Shown here: piece after piece, positions 25,413-33,822 of the stretch | How positions within the stretch are numbered: position 1 is the stretch's first letter | How the letters are laid out: every line of letters starts with the position of its first letter | Assembly: GCF_004745075.1 (NCBI RefSeq) | Contig: NZ_RHFH01000001.1 | Coordinates: forward strand, 186,001 to 250,000 | Reading direction: 5' to 3' | DNA: 64,000 nucleotides | Source of the DNA: Brevibacterium sp. S111 | GTDB lineage: Bacteria; Actinomycetota; Actinomycetes; Actinomycetales; Brevibacteriaceae | Notes under the pieces: generated by a model | The model's database searches: none | What the model was told of the DNA's origin: nothing | The model's input: only the letters and a program-made list of their open reading frames with translations | Made by a program: the position numbers and the translations under genes

Positions 25413-25515
25413 CTGCTATGATACTGCTCACGAGCGAAAGTGACAATGCACGGTCGGGACAACGCCCGGATCACGGTGCTCGGCAGCGCAGCAGCGACGA
25501 GGAAGGAGAACGGGC

Positions 25516-26148
25516 ATGCCCGACGACGACACGGCCAAGCCGACGGCACGAGCGGCGGCGAAGGCGGCGCGGCGCGAGCAGCTGCTCGCAGTGGCGAAGA
25601 CGCTCTACGCCAGGCACGGATTCCACGGGGTGCGCCTTGATGACCTGGGCAAAGGGGCCGGGATCTCGGCACCGGCCGTCTACCGTCACTTCTCGTCGAA
25701 GGAAGCAGTGCTCGAGGAACTGCTCGTCGGCATCTCCGAGTACCTGCAGTCCGGCGCGGAGGCGATCGTCGCCGAGTCGGGCACCGGCACCGAGGGGGCC
25801 TCCCCCGCTGCGACGCCTGCGGAGGCGACTCTGCGCCGCCTCATCGACTTCCACGTCGACTTCGCGATGAGCGAGCCCGAGCTCATTCTCATTCAGGACC
25901 GCGACCTTGCGGCCCTGCCGGAGAGTTCGCGGCGGACCGTCCGGCGCCTGCAGCGCGCCTATGTCAGCCGGTGGGCCGAGGTCGTCACTGCCGCCCACCC
26001 CGGATGGTCACTCGAGGCGGCGACGGTACGCGTTCATGCGGTGTTCGGGATGATGAATTCGACCCCGCACCAGGCTCGACGCTCCAGCGCCGAGGTGGTC
26101 GGGGTCGAACTGCGTGCCGCCGCGGCCGCGGCATTGACCGTCGGCTGA
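25516..26148 (+). CDS. TetR/AcrR-family regulator, probable repressor of leucine catabolism
   Basis: A 210-residue TetR protein. The N-terminal HTH reads REQLLAVAKTLYARHGFHGVRLDDLGKGAGISAPAVYRHFSSKEAVLEELL (residues about 20-70). The C-terminal ligand domain has no specific signature, with a Gly/Thr/Ala-rich insert near residue 90. Its divergent placement next to accD1 and the palindrome between them point to local autoregulation and control of the accD-accA-acd operon. Similar TetR genes border such clusters in other actinobacteria (general knowledge); the ligand is probably an acyl-CoA (inference). Confidence 0.88.
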   Translation: MPDDDTAKPTARAAAKAARREQLLAVAKTLYARHGFHGVRLDDLGKGAGISAPAVYRHFSSKEAVLEELLVGISEYLQSGAEAIVAESGTGTEGASPAATPAEATLRRLIDFHVDFAMSEPELILIQDRDLAALPESSRRTVRRLQRAYVSRWAEVVTAAHPGWSLEAATVRVHAVFGMMNSTPHQARRSSAEVVGVELRAAAAAALTVG

Positions 26149-26185
26149 GCCGACAGCTGAGGAAGCGGCTCGAAGAACGGCTCAG
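26145..26185. terminator. Convergent terminator hairpin between tetR and oxidoreductase genes
   Basis: CTGAGCCG (26145-26152) and CGGCTCAG (26178-26185) are perfect complements overlapping the two stop codons. The loop itself contains further GC pairing (AGCGGCTCG). Plausible bidirectional terminator without a T-run. Confidence 0.45.
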
Positions 26186-27102
26186 GGCACGATGACGAGC
26201 TTTCCGCGGACATGCCCGGTCGCACTGTCCTTAAACGCCTGCGCCACCTCGTCGAGGCCGTAGGTCTTGGCGACTTCGACAGAGAGCTTCCCTTCATCGG
26301 CGAGGAGGCCCAGTCGTGCGGTCTCGGCTCCGTCGGGGCGCACCCAGATGTACCGTCCGCCGTGTTCGGCGACGCTGGGATCGGCCACCGAAGCGTGGCT
26401 GCCGCCGTCAGCGAGCACAGCCAGGGTCTCGTTGAGGGCTTCCCCGACGAAGTCAGCGACCCCGTCGACCTTCCCTCCGGCGGTGTCGAGCACGCGTTCG
26501 ACCATTCCGTCCCCGTAGGTCACGGGCTCGGCACCGAGGCCGCGAAGATAATCGTGGTTGGCTTCCGATGCTGTGCCGATGACGCGGGCGCCTGCTGCTC
26601 GTGCGATCTGCACCGCGAAGCTGCCCACTCCCCCGGAGGCCCCATGGATGAGCACGGTGCGGCCCTCGATTGTGCCGAGGGATTCGAGGGTGCGCAGAGC
26701 CGTGCCGCCGGCCAGCGGCAGTCCGCCCGCCTGCTCCCAGCTCAGACTCTTCGGCTTGGCTGCGACAGCCCGCACCGGGACCGCCACCTTCTCGGCGAAG
26801 GTCCCCGTGCCCAGCACGTCCTTGCGCGCATAGGCGACGACCTCGTCTCCGATGGAGAATTCCGGGGTGTCGAAGCCGAGTCCGACGACGACACCGGCTA
26901 CGTCCCAGCCCGGAGTGACGGGGAACTGCGTGGGCATGACCGGGTCGAGGTGGCCGCCGACCAGCTTCCAGTCGACCGGGTTGACGCCCGCGGCCCTGAC
27001 CTCGATGAGCACCGAGGCGGGTGGGAGTTTGGGCTCGGGCATCTCGCGGACCGTGATGTCGTCGAAGTTCTCGGTGTAGGCGTCGTAGACGGCGGCTCGC
27101 AT
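26182..27102 (-). CDS. Zinc-independent quinone oxidoreductase (MDR superfamily)
   Basis: NADPH-dependent quinone or enone reductase, 306 residues. The GroES-like N-domain (VLIEVRAAGVNPVDWKLVGG) lacks the zinc-ligand cysteines of alcohol dehydrogenases. The Rossmann domain carries VLIHGASGGVGSFAVQIARAAGARVIGTAS, and the C-terminal DEVAQAFKDSATGHVRGKLVIVP is the usual family end. The start ATG at 27102 lies next to a nested inverted repeat that would pair with its ribosome site (GGAAGG). It is convergent with tetR and downstream of fadB on the same strand. Confidence 0.88.
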   Translation of the reverse strand: MRAAVYDAYTENFDDITVREMPEPKLPPASVLIEVRAAGVNPVDWKLVGGHLDPVMPTQFPVTPGWDVAGVVVGLGFDTPEFSIGDEVVAYARKDVLGTGTFAEKVAVPVRAVAAKPKSLSWEQAGGLPLAGGTALRTLESLGTIEGRTVLIHGASGGVGSFAVQIARAAGARVIGTASEANHDYLRGLGAEPVTYGDGMVERVLDTAGGKVDGVADFVGEALNETLAVLADGGSHASVADPSVAEHGGRYIWVRPDGAETARLGLLADEGKLSVEVAKTYGLDEVAQAFKDSATGHVRGKLVIVP

Positions 27103-27106
27103 AGCA

Positions 27107-27172
27107 ATGGCCTTCCGGTTGATGTCAGTGACACTGGATGTTCAGTGTGACTGGACAACACCGGAAGGCCAT
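27107..27172 (-). promoter_or_regulatory. Nested inverted repeat in the leader of the quinone oxidoreductase gene
   Basis: Outer arms 27107-27119 and 27160-27172 are perfect 13-bp complements (ATGGCCTTCCGGT); the proximal arm contains the GGAAGG ribosome site. Inside, 27126-27153 is a second palindrome with 10 of 11 pairs (CAGTGACACTG / CAGTGTGACTG). The inner element looks like a repressor operator; the outer stem could hide the ribosome site or terminate the fadB transcript. Confidence 0.5.
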
Positions 27173-27229
27173 CGGGCTATTCCTGTGGACCGCCCCGCCT
27201 CGGCGGGATGTCCTCAGTCGATACGCGAC

Positions 27230-29392
27230 TTACTCGTAGGTCTCCCCGGTCTTCGCGCGCTCGACCAGCGAGGCCGGCGGGGTGAAGTGCTCGCCGTACT
27301 GCGCGGCCAGTTCCTTCGCTCGCGCCACGAACCCTTCCAGGCCACCCTCGTACTGGTTGACGTACTGGAGGACGCCGCCGGTCCAGGCGGGGAATCCGAT
27401 GCCGAAGATGGAACCGATGTTCGCATCCGGCACCGAGGTCAGCACTCCCTCGTCGAGGCATTTGATCGTTTCGATCGCCTCGGCGAAGAGCATGCGCTCC
27501 TGCAGGTCGGCGAAGGGCTGATCGTTCGACCCGGAGTCATACTTCTCACGCGTCCCCTGCCACAGCGCGGTGCGTTTGCCAGCCTCGTCGTAGTCGTAGA
27601 AGCCGGCACCGTCCTTGCGTCCGGTGCGTCCCTGCTCGACCATCCAGTTGAAGACCGCCTCGGAGGGGTGAGCGACCCAGGTGCCGCCTGCGGCCTCGAC
27701 CGCGTCTCGGGTCTCCTGATTGATCTTCTGCGACAACGTCAGCGTCAGCTCGTCGAGCAGCTGCAGGGCACCGGTGGGATATCCGGCCTGCAGCGCTGCC
27801 TGTTCGACTGTCGCCGGCTCCACGCCTTCGCCGACCGCGGCGACCGCCTCGGCGATGAACGTGCCGATGACGCGGGAAGTGAAGAATCCGCGGGAGTCAT
27901 TGACGACGATCGGTGTCTTCCGGATCTGCTGCACGAGGTCGAAGGTGCGGGCGAGGACCTCGTCGGAGGTGTTCTCTCCGCAGATGATCTCGACCAGCGG
28001 CATCTTGTCGGCAGGTGAGAAGAAGTGGACTCCGATGAAGTCCTTGTCCCGGTTCACACCCTTGGCCAGTTCGGTGATCGGCAGGGTCGAGGTGTTCGAA
28101 CCGAGGACCGCGTCGGGTTCGACGATGTCCTGGATCTCCTGGAAGACCTTCTGCTTGAGGTCGACGGACTCGAAGACAGCTTCGATGACGAAGTCGACGC
28201 CGGCGAAGTCCTCGGCGGAGGCACTCGGGGTGATCCGGTCGAGGACGGCCTGGGACTTCGCCTCGGTGGTCTTGCCCTTGGCCAGGGCGGATTCCTCACG
28301 CTTGGCGGCGTAGGCCTTGCCCTTCTCCGCATTGGCGAGCTCGACGTCCTTGAGTACGACTTCGATGCCCGACTTCGCGGCGCTGTAGGCGATCGCAGCA
28401 CCCATCATTCCGGCACCGATCACACCGAGCTTCTTCACCGGACGAGGTTCGAACCCGTCAGGCCGCGAGCCGCCGGAGTTGATGTGGCCGAGGTCGAAGA
28501 AGAACGCCTTGATCATGTTCTTCGCCACCGGGGTGTGGGTGAGGTGGACGAAGTAGCGGGTCTCGACGTCCAGAGCCGTGTCGATGTCGACATAAGCGCC
28601 TTCGACCGCTGCGGCGATGGCAGCACGCGGGGCAGGCATCGGTGCTCCCTTGGTCTGACGGCGCAGGAGAGCGGGCAGAGCGGGAAGCATGGAACCCAGC
28701 GAGGGCGAGGTCGGCGATCCGCCGGGCATCTTGAAGCCCTTGACGTCCCAGGGCTGAGCCGCTTCGGGGTTGGCCTTGATCCAGTCTTTGGCGCGGTCGA
28801 CGAGGTCACCGACCGGTGCCAATTCATCGATGAGTCCCAGCTCAAGGGCATCTGCCGCTTTGAACTTCGTCGAGGGCAGAATCGCCTTCTGCAGTGCATT
28901 CTGAAGACCGATGAGTCGAACGGTCCTGGCGACGCCGCCGCCTCCGGGAAGCAGTCCGAGTGAGACTTCGGGGAACCCGACGCGCAGGCTGGAGACATCC
29001 TCCGCCGCGATCCGGTGGTGAGTGGCGAGTGCGAGCTCGAGCCCGCCGCCCAGGGCTGCGCCGTTGACGGCGGCCACGACGGGCTTGCCCAAGGTCTCGA
29101 GTCGACGCAGGAGTGACTTCATATGGTTGGTCCGCGCGGCCTCGGCTGCGGAGTTCTCCGGGTCTGCCGCGCGCAGTTTGTTGAGATCGCCTCCCGCGAA
29201 GAAGGTCTTCTTCGCCGAGGTGATGATCACGCCCGTGATGTCATCGACGTTGGCCTCGAGCCACTTCACGGTGCCCTCGAGGGCGGCCGCGAAGTGGTCG
29301 TTCATGGTGTTGACCTTGGCGTTCGGATCGTCAACGACGACCGTGACGATACCGTCGGAGTCGGTGGTGTGGGAGTATTCGGTGTTCGTCAT
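27230..29392 (-). CDS. fadB: Fatty-acid oxidation multifunctional enzyme: enoyl-CoA hydratase / 3-hydroxyacyl-CoA dehydrogenase
   Basis: Carries out hydration and NAD-linked oxidation in beta-oxidation; 720 residues. The N-terminal crotonase domain (to about 190) shows KTFFAGGDLNKLR (oxyanion loop) and NGAALGGGLELALATHHRIA. After a linker the 3-hydroxyacyl-CoA dehydrogenase Rossmann domain starts GVIGAGMMGAAIAYSAA (about residue 322), with GVHFFSPADKMPLVEII, the catalytic His region. It starts at ATG 29392, two bases after the fadA stop triplet, so fadA and fadB are one operon. A longer open frame to 29434 overlaps fadA and is not needed. Confidence 0.95.
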   Translation of the reverse strand: MTNTEYSHTTDSDGIVTVVVDDPNAKVNTMNDHFAAALEGTVKWLEANVDDITGVIITSAKKTFFAGGDLNKLRAADPENSAAEAARTNHMKSLLRRLETLGKPVVAAVNGAALGGGLELALATHHRIAAEDVSSLRVGFPEVSLGLLPGGGGVARTVRLIGLQNALQKAILPSTKFKAADALELGLIDELAPVGDLVDRAKDWIKANPEAAQPWDVKGFKMPGGSPTSPSLGSMLPALPALLRRQTKGAPMPAPRAAIAAAVEGAYVDIDTALDVETRYFVHLTHTPVAKNMIKAFFFDLGHINSGGSRPDGFEPRPVKKLGVIGAGMMGAAIAYSAAKSGIEVVLKDVELANAEKGKAYAAKREESALAKGKTTEAKSQAVLDRITPSASAEDFAGVDFVIEAVFESVDLKQKVFQEIQDIVEPDAVLGSNTSTLPITELAKGVNRDKDFIGVHFFSPADKMPLVEIICGENTSDEVLARTFDLVQQIRKTPIVVNDSRGFFTSRVIGTFIAEAVAAVGEGVEPATVEQAALQAGYPTGALQLLDELTLTLSQKINQETRDAVEAAGGTWVAHPSEAVFNWMVEQGRTGRKDGAGFYDYDEAGKRTALWQGTREKYDSGSNDQPFADLQERMLFAEAIETIKCLDEGVLTSVPDANIGSIFGIGFPAWTGGVLQYVNQYEGGLEGFVARAKELAAQYGEHFTPPASLVERAKTGETYE

Positions 29393-29393
29393 G

Positions 29394-30602
29394 TCAGACC
29401 CTTTCGATGATCGTCGCGATACCCATACCGCCACCGATGCACAGGGTGACGAGTCCGCGCTTGAGGTCGCGCCGTTCGAGTTCGTCGAGAATGGTGCCCA
29501 GAATCATGGCTCCGGTGGCTCCGAGCGGGTGGCCCATAGCGATGGCTCCGCCGTTGACGTTCACCTTCTCGTGGGGGATGTCGAGATCCCGCATCCATTT
29601 GAGCACGACGGCGGCGAAGGCCTCGTTGAGCTCGAACAGGTCGATGTCATCGACGGTCAGTCCGGCCTTGTCGAGGGCCTTCTGCGTGGCAGGAGTCGGT
29701 CCGGTGAGCATGATGGTCGGTTCAGAACCGGTGACCGCGGTGGCGACGACGCGCGCACGCGGCTTCATACCCATCGACTTGCCGACCTCACCGTCGCCGA
29801 CGATGACGAGGCTGGCGCCGTCGACGATCCCCGAAGAGTTCGCTGCGGTGTGGACATGGTCGATGGCCTCCACCCAGTGGTACTTCTGCAGCGCCACCTC
29901 GTCGAATCCCGCCTGGGCGGCGACCTTGGTGAATGCCGGGTTGAGGGAGGACAGCGATTCCACTGTTGATCCCGGGCGCATGTGCTCATCGGTATCGAGC
30001 AGCGTGATGCCGTTGATGTCCTTGACAGGGACGATTGACTTCTCGAAGTACCCGTTCTTCCAGGCATTCGCGGCACGGGCCTGGGATTCGGCGGCGAAGG
30101 TGTCGACGTCGGTGCGGCTGAAGCCCTCGGTGGTGGCGATGAGGTCGGCGCCGATGCCCTGCGGGACGAAGTAGGTGTCGTAGTTCGTCGCCGGATCCTG
30201 GGCCCAGGCTCCGCCGTCGGAGCCGAGAGGCACGCGCGACATCGATTCGACCCCGCCGGCGACGACGAGGTTCTCGAAGCCGCTGCCGACCTTCTGTGCG
30301 GCGAGATTGACGGCTTCGAGCCCGGAGGCGCAGAAGCGGTTGACCTGGACGCCGGCGACGGACTCGTCGAGTCCTGCCACAAGTGCCGCGGTGCGGGCGA
30401 TGTCCCCGCCCTGTTCGCCCACTGGCGAAACGACGCCGAGGACCAGATCGTCGATGGCTTTGTCGTCGAGTTCGGGGTTGCGCTCGCGCAGTGCGTCGAT
30501 GAGCCCGGTCACGAGATCGATGGGTTTGACGCTGTGCAGAGAACCGCCGCGGTTCTTGCCGCGCGGGGTTCGCACCGCGTCATAGATGAACGCTTCGCTC
30601 AT
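29394..30602 (-). CDS. fadA: Acetyl-CoA C-acyltransferase (3-ketoacyl-CoA thiolase)
   Basis: Thiolytic cleavage of 3-ketoacyl-CoA, the last beta-oxidation step. 402 residues from ATG 30602 behind GAGGAA. The nucleophile is Cys 91 in [12 protein letters not shown]; His 358 lies in [15 protein letters not shown]; the second active-site Cys is at 388 in TLCIGGGMG. It is the first gene of the fadA-fadB operon. A near-perfect 16-bp palindrome about 40 bp upstream of the start may be the operator. Confidence 0.95.
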   Translation of the reverse strand: MSEAFIYDAVRTPRGKNRGGSLHSVKPIDLVTGLIDALRERNPELDDKAIDDLVLGVVSPVGEQGGDIARTAALVAGLDESVAGVQVNRFCASGLEAVNLAAQKVGSGFENLVVAGGVESMSRVPLGSDGGAWAQDPATNYDTYFVPQGIGADLIATTEGFSRTDVDTFAAESQARAANAWKNGYFEKSIVPVKDINGITLLDTDEHMRPGSTVESLSSLNPAFTKVAAQAGFDEVALQKYHWVEAIDHVHTAANSSGIVDGASLVIVGDGEVGKSMGMKPRARVVATAVTGSEPTIMLTGPTPATQKALDKAGLTVDDIDLFELNEAFAAVVLKWMRDLDIPHEKVNVNGGAIAMGHPLGATGAMILGTILDELERRDLKRGLVTLCIGGGMGIATIIERV

Positions 30603-30641
30603 GTGTTCCTCACAGTCTGGATGGAAGACCGACCACAAGAT

Positions 30642-30657
30642 CTGATCGATCGTTCAG
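30642..30657. promoter_or_regulatory. Candidate operator upstream of fadA
   Basis: CTGATCGATCGTTCAG pairs at 7 of 8 positions of each arm and is centred about 47 bp before the fadA start, a typical place for a TetR- or FadR-like repressor. No regulator gene is adjacent. The remaining intergenic DNA (30658-30774) shows nothing recognisable. Confidence 0.4.
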
Positions 30658-30774
30658 TAACATTCGCACGTCCCATTGTGCCCCGGTTTCCGGTGACGGG
30701 CAACACATGCAGACGGCGGAGAGACGGCAGTGGGGTGACACCGTCGAAGAGAAGGCGATGGCGGCGGGGCGAAA

Positions 30775-31092
30775 TCAGAGCAGCTGCAGAAGGAGGCCGA
30801 GCAGCGCTGCGCTCAGGCCCGCGAATCGAAGAGCGACGACCAGTCGACGATGATGGGCATCGATGAGCTCCGCGAAGCCGCACAGCACCATCAGTCCTGC
30901 CGTGGTCAGCGATGTTCCGGGCATGGCCTCGGCCCACGACAGCGACGGGGCGACGAGACTGGCTACCAACACCAGACCGAAAGCGACAACAGAGAACTTC
31001 GCAGCGCTGTTGTGGCGAGGTGGACCGAACAGCTCGTCCTTGAACGTCCTTCGAGAGGTCGAGGCGCCCGCCGGAATATCTGCATCCACCAT
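30775..31092 (-). CDS. Small membrane protein of unknown function
   Basis: A 105-residue protein, start ATG 31092 preceded by GAGGG. After a hydrophilic N-terminus of about 35 residues (TSRRTFKDELFGPPRHNSAAKF) there are two to three hydrophobic segments: FSVVAFGLVLVASLVAPSL, TTAGLMVLCGFAEL and the C-terminal LRFAGLSAALLGLLLQLL. No family recognised. It is downstream of the tRNA-Thr gene on the same strand and is separated from fadA by about 170 bp. It could be spurious, but the start and hydrophobic pattern are credible. Confidence 0.55.
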   Translation of the reverse strand: MVDADIPAGASTSRRTFKDELFGPPRHNSAAKFSVVAFGLVLVASLVAPSLSWAEAMPGTSLTTAGLMVLCGFAELIDAHHRRLVVALRFAGLSAALLGLLLQLL

Positions 31093-31169
31093 GCCCTCAG
31101 TGTCACATCCGCACCCGGCGACTGCCAAGGGCACCTGTACCCGCGCGATCACGGATCCGAGCGCAGAAA

Positions 31170-31208
31170 GCCCCTCCCACTCCGTGTCTGCACTGGAGTG
31201 GGAGGGGC
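31170..31208 (-). terminator. Terminator downstream of tRNA-Thr
   Basis: Perfect 14-bp stem (GCCCCTCCCACTCC with its complement at 31195-31208) and an 11-nt loop, starting 7 nt after the tRNA 3' end, followed by CTTTCTG in the transcript direction. Confidence 0.8.
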
Positions 31209-31215
31209 GTTGCCG

Positions 31216-31288
31216 AGCCGCCTACCAGAATCGAACTGGTGACCTATTCATTACGAGTGAATCGCTCTACCGACTGAGCTAAGGCGGC
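31216..31288 (-). tRNA. tRNA-Thr (anticodon CGT)
   Basis: The 73-nt minus-strand sequence folds as a full cloverleaf: 7-bp acceptor GCCGCCT/AGGCGGC, D-arm GCTC/GAGC, 5-bp anticodon stem ATTCA/TGAAT with loop CTCGTAA, variable loop AGGTC, T-arm ACCAG/CTGGT with TTCGATT, discriminator T. Anticodon CGT reads ACG threonine codons. CCA is not encoded. Confidence 0.97.
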
Positions 31289-31471
31289 AACCGGACTAAC
31301 TTTAGCCAACTCTCCTGCCGAGCGTCAAAACGAAGGTCCGCTCTCGCGGTCCTCTCCAGCACACCGGGCGAACCTCCTGATCGCGCCGGGTCCCACCGCC
31401 TGCGTCTGACCTCACCTCGGAACCGGTTAACCTGGTAGGAACAGCAGACGGAAGAGGAATGGGAGACACCT

Positions 31472-32590
31472 GTGGCAGAGTTCGACTCCGACGATTTCAT
31501 GAGTGACTTCCAAGCCCTCATCGAATGCGAGTCGTTCTCCAACGACCCCTCGTCCCTGGCCCGCAGCGCACAGCTCGTCTCCCGCATCGGCACCGGAATG
31601 CTCGGTGCCGCCCCGCAGATCATCGAGACCGACGCCCACCCGCATGTGCTCTGGCGCTTCGGCTCCGGACCCCGCAAGGTTGTCCTCGTCGGCCACCACG
31701 ACACCGTCTGGCCCACCGGCACGCTTTCGGACTTCCCGTACTCGGTCAAGGACGGAGTCGTCCGCGGACCCGGTGCCGATGATATGAAGGGCGGGCTGCT
31801 CATCGCCATCTACGCGCTGGCCCGGGTCCGCGCCGAACTCGGCACCCTCGACGGGGTCAGCCTCCTCATCACCGCCGACGAAGAGCTCGGTTCTCCCGGC
31901 TCCCGGTCGATCATCGAGGACGAAGCCCGCGGAGCCGAAGCCGCGCTCGTCTTCGAAAGCGGCGCTGCCGACGGTGCGGTGAAGATCGCCCGCAAAGGGG
32001 TGGCGATCTACCAGCTCGAGGTCACCGGTCTGGCCTCTCACGCCGGTGTCGAACCCGAGAAGGGCATCAACGCCACCATCGAAGTGGCCAACCAGGTCAT
32101 CGACATCGCCCAACTGCACAAACCGTCCCTCGGCACCTCGGTCGTCCCGACGGTGATGTCGAGCGGATCGACGACGAACACCGTCCCGGCCAAAGCCGTC
32201 GTCGGCATCGACTCAAGGGCCGCCTCGGCGAGTGAACAGGTCCGCATCGATGAGGCCCTGCGCGCGCTCACCCCCACCGTGGCGGGGGCGAAGATCGAAC
32301 TCAAGGGCGGGATCAATCGGGCCCCGCTCGAAGAGGAGATGGCGATGGGCCTCTACGCACGTGCCCAACGACTGGCGGGCAAGCTCGGGCATCCTCCGCT
32401 GCGCTCCGTTGCCGTCGGCGGCGGATCGGATGGCAATTTCACCGCCGGAGTCGGAACCCCGACCCTCGACGGTCTCGGCACCGTCGGCGGAGGCTCCCAC
32501 GCTCGCACCGAACATGCCCTGCAGATCTGGATTCCCCGCCGCATCGAACTCACCGCGGCGCTCGTCTCAGAACTCCTCAGCAAACGCTGA
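31472..32590 (+). CDS. M20-family metallopeptidase (carboxypeptidase G2-like)
   Basis: Zinc-dependent aminoacyl or peptidase hydrolase of 372 residues. First metal site: VGHHDTVWPTGTL (His and following Asp as catalytic base region). The bridging Asp is in GPGADDMKGG; DEELGS carries the general-base Glu and metal Glu; GGGSDGNFTAGVGTPTLDGLG and GGGSHARTEH give the late His ligand. The order matches glutamate carboxypeptidase G2-type M20A enzymes. The start is GTG at 31472. It is a single gene between the tRNA and a convergent holB. Substrate unknown. Confidence 0.9.
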   Translation: MAEFDSDDFMSDFQALIECESFSNDPSSLARSAQLVSRIGTGMLGAAPQIIETDAHPHVLWRFGSGPRKVVLVGHHDTVWPTGTLSDFPYSVKDGVVRGPGADDMKGGLLIAIYALARVRAELGTLDGVSLLITADEELGSPGSRSIIEDEARGAEAALVFESGAADGAVKIARKGVAIYQLEVTGLASHAGVEPEKGINATIEVANQVIDIAQLHKPSLGTSVVPTVMSSGSTTNTVPAKAVVGIDSRAASASEQVRIDEALRALTPTVAGAKIELKGGINRAPLEEEMAMGLYARAQRLAGKLGHPPLRSVAVGGGSDGNFTAGVGTPTLDGLGTVGGGSHARTEHALQIWIPRRIELTAALVSELLSKR

Positions 32591-32663
32591 GGGCACAGCC
32601 GCGCCCCAGTGTCGGCCCACGCCGCCGACGGTTGTCGCGTAGGGCTTCTGTGACCGCGAGGCG

Positions 32664-33821
32664 TCAGATCGCTCCCGAGCGGTCCTCCTGCAGCCACGGG
32701 TTCGACAGCAGCACGAACGCCGCCTCGACGATGAGCACCGGTGACATATTCGTCTGCAGACGCTGTCGGGCCTCGGTGATGGCGTCGATGCGCAGCAGGG
32801 TGGTATCCGGTCCGTCCCGGTTCGCCTGCTCGGCGATGAGGTCGACCTCGCCGTCGTTGATCCAACCGTCGCGGATCCCCAACTGATACATGAGAATGTC
32901 GCGGTAGAGGCTCATCAGTTCGAGGAAGATGCGATCGAGCTCATCGTTGCGAGCCCGCACCGACCGTCTCTTCTGCTCTTCTTCGAGCTTCCTGATCTGT
33001 GCCCTGGCCGAAGGCGGAATCGTCTTCTCCGTCTCGATGCCCAGGGTCGTCAGGAGCTCGGCGCGTTCGGCTGCGTTGCGCTCCTCGACCCTCGACTTCG
33101 CCGTTTCCGCCGCGGCATCGACGATGCGTCCGGCCAAGCGGATCGTCGCCCCCACCGAGGTGAGTTTGCCGGGGATCGCGAGGATCTGTCGGCGTTCGGC
33201 GTCGGCCGATTCGCTCAGCGCCAGATACTTCGCCCGGCCGATGTGGTTCTGCGCCACGGCGGCCGCCCACTTCGCGCGATCCTCGTCGACGTGATCACGC
33301 TGCATGAGCAGCTGCGCCACGGCATCTCGAGACGGAATCCGCAGTCGCACCGGTCGGCACCGCGAGCGGATGGTCGTGAGTACGTCGATCGGGCTCGGCG
33401 CGCACAGCAGCCAGACGGTTCCGGGAGGCGGCTCTTCGATGGCTTTGAGCAGAACATTCGCCGTCCGCTCCATCATCCGGTCGGCGTCTTCGATGATGAC
33501 GACCCGCCATTTCGAATTCACCGGAGCGGACTGAGCCTTGGACACGAGCTCACGCACCTCTTCGATCGAGATGACCGATTTCTGAGTCGACATGATCGTC
33601 AGGGACTCGTGATGGCCCGACAGCACCCTGGCGGTGACGTCATTCGACTCGGTGCCGCCGGAGATCAGTGCGGCGGCGAACGCCCGGGCGGCGTTCGACC
33701 GGCCCGACCCGGGTGGGCCCGTGAACAGCCACGCATGGGTCATCGCGGCCGGGTCGTCCAAGGCATAGCCGAGCTGGGTGATGACATCGTCTTGGCCGAC
33801 GAGTTCGTCGAAGACGCTCAC
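32664..33821 (-). CDS. holB: DNA polymerase III delta' subunit
   Basis: Clamp-loader subunit, 385 residues from GTG 33821 (reading SVFDELVGQDDVITQL); this start lies 2 bp before the upstream kinase-fusion stop, so the genes are closely linked. The P-loop position reads GPPGSGRS: Arg replaces the Walker Lys, as usual in actinobacterial delta'. The sensor-1 region is VVIIEDADRMMERTANVLLKAIEEPPPGTVWLL, followed by SRCRPVRLR, the SRC motif of clamp loaders. The zinc-binding Cys set of E. coli delta' is absent. Same order as in M. tuberculosis and Streptomyces, where holB and tmk flank topA. Confidence 0.93.
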   Translation of the reverse strand: MSVFDELVGQDDVITQLGYALDDPAAMTHAWLFTGPPGSGRSNAARAFAAALISGGTESNDVTARVLSGHHESLTIMSTQKSVISIEEVRELVSKAQSAPVNSKWRVVIIEDADRMMERTANVLLKAIEEPPPGTVWLLCAPSPIDVLTTIRSRCRPVRLRIPSRDAVAQLLMQRDHVDEDRAKWAAAVAQNHIGRAKYLALSESADAERRQILAIPGKLTSVGATIRLAGRIVDAAAETAKSRVEERNAAERAELLTTLGIETEKTIPPSARAQIRKLEEEQKRRSVRARNDELDRIFLELMSLYRDILMYQLGIRDGWINDGEVDLIAEQANRDGPDTTLLRIDAITEARQRLQTNMSPVLIVEAAFVLLSNPWLQEDRSGAI

Positions 33822-33822
33822 T

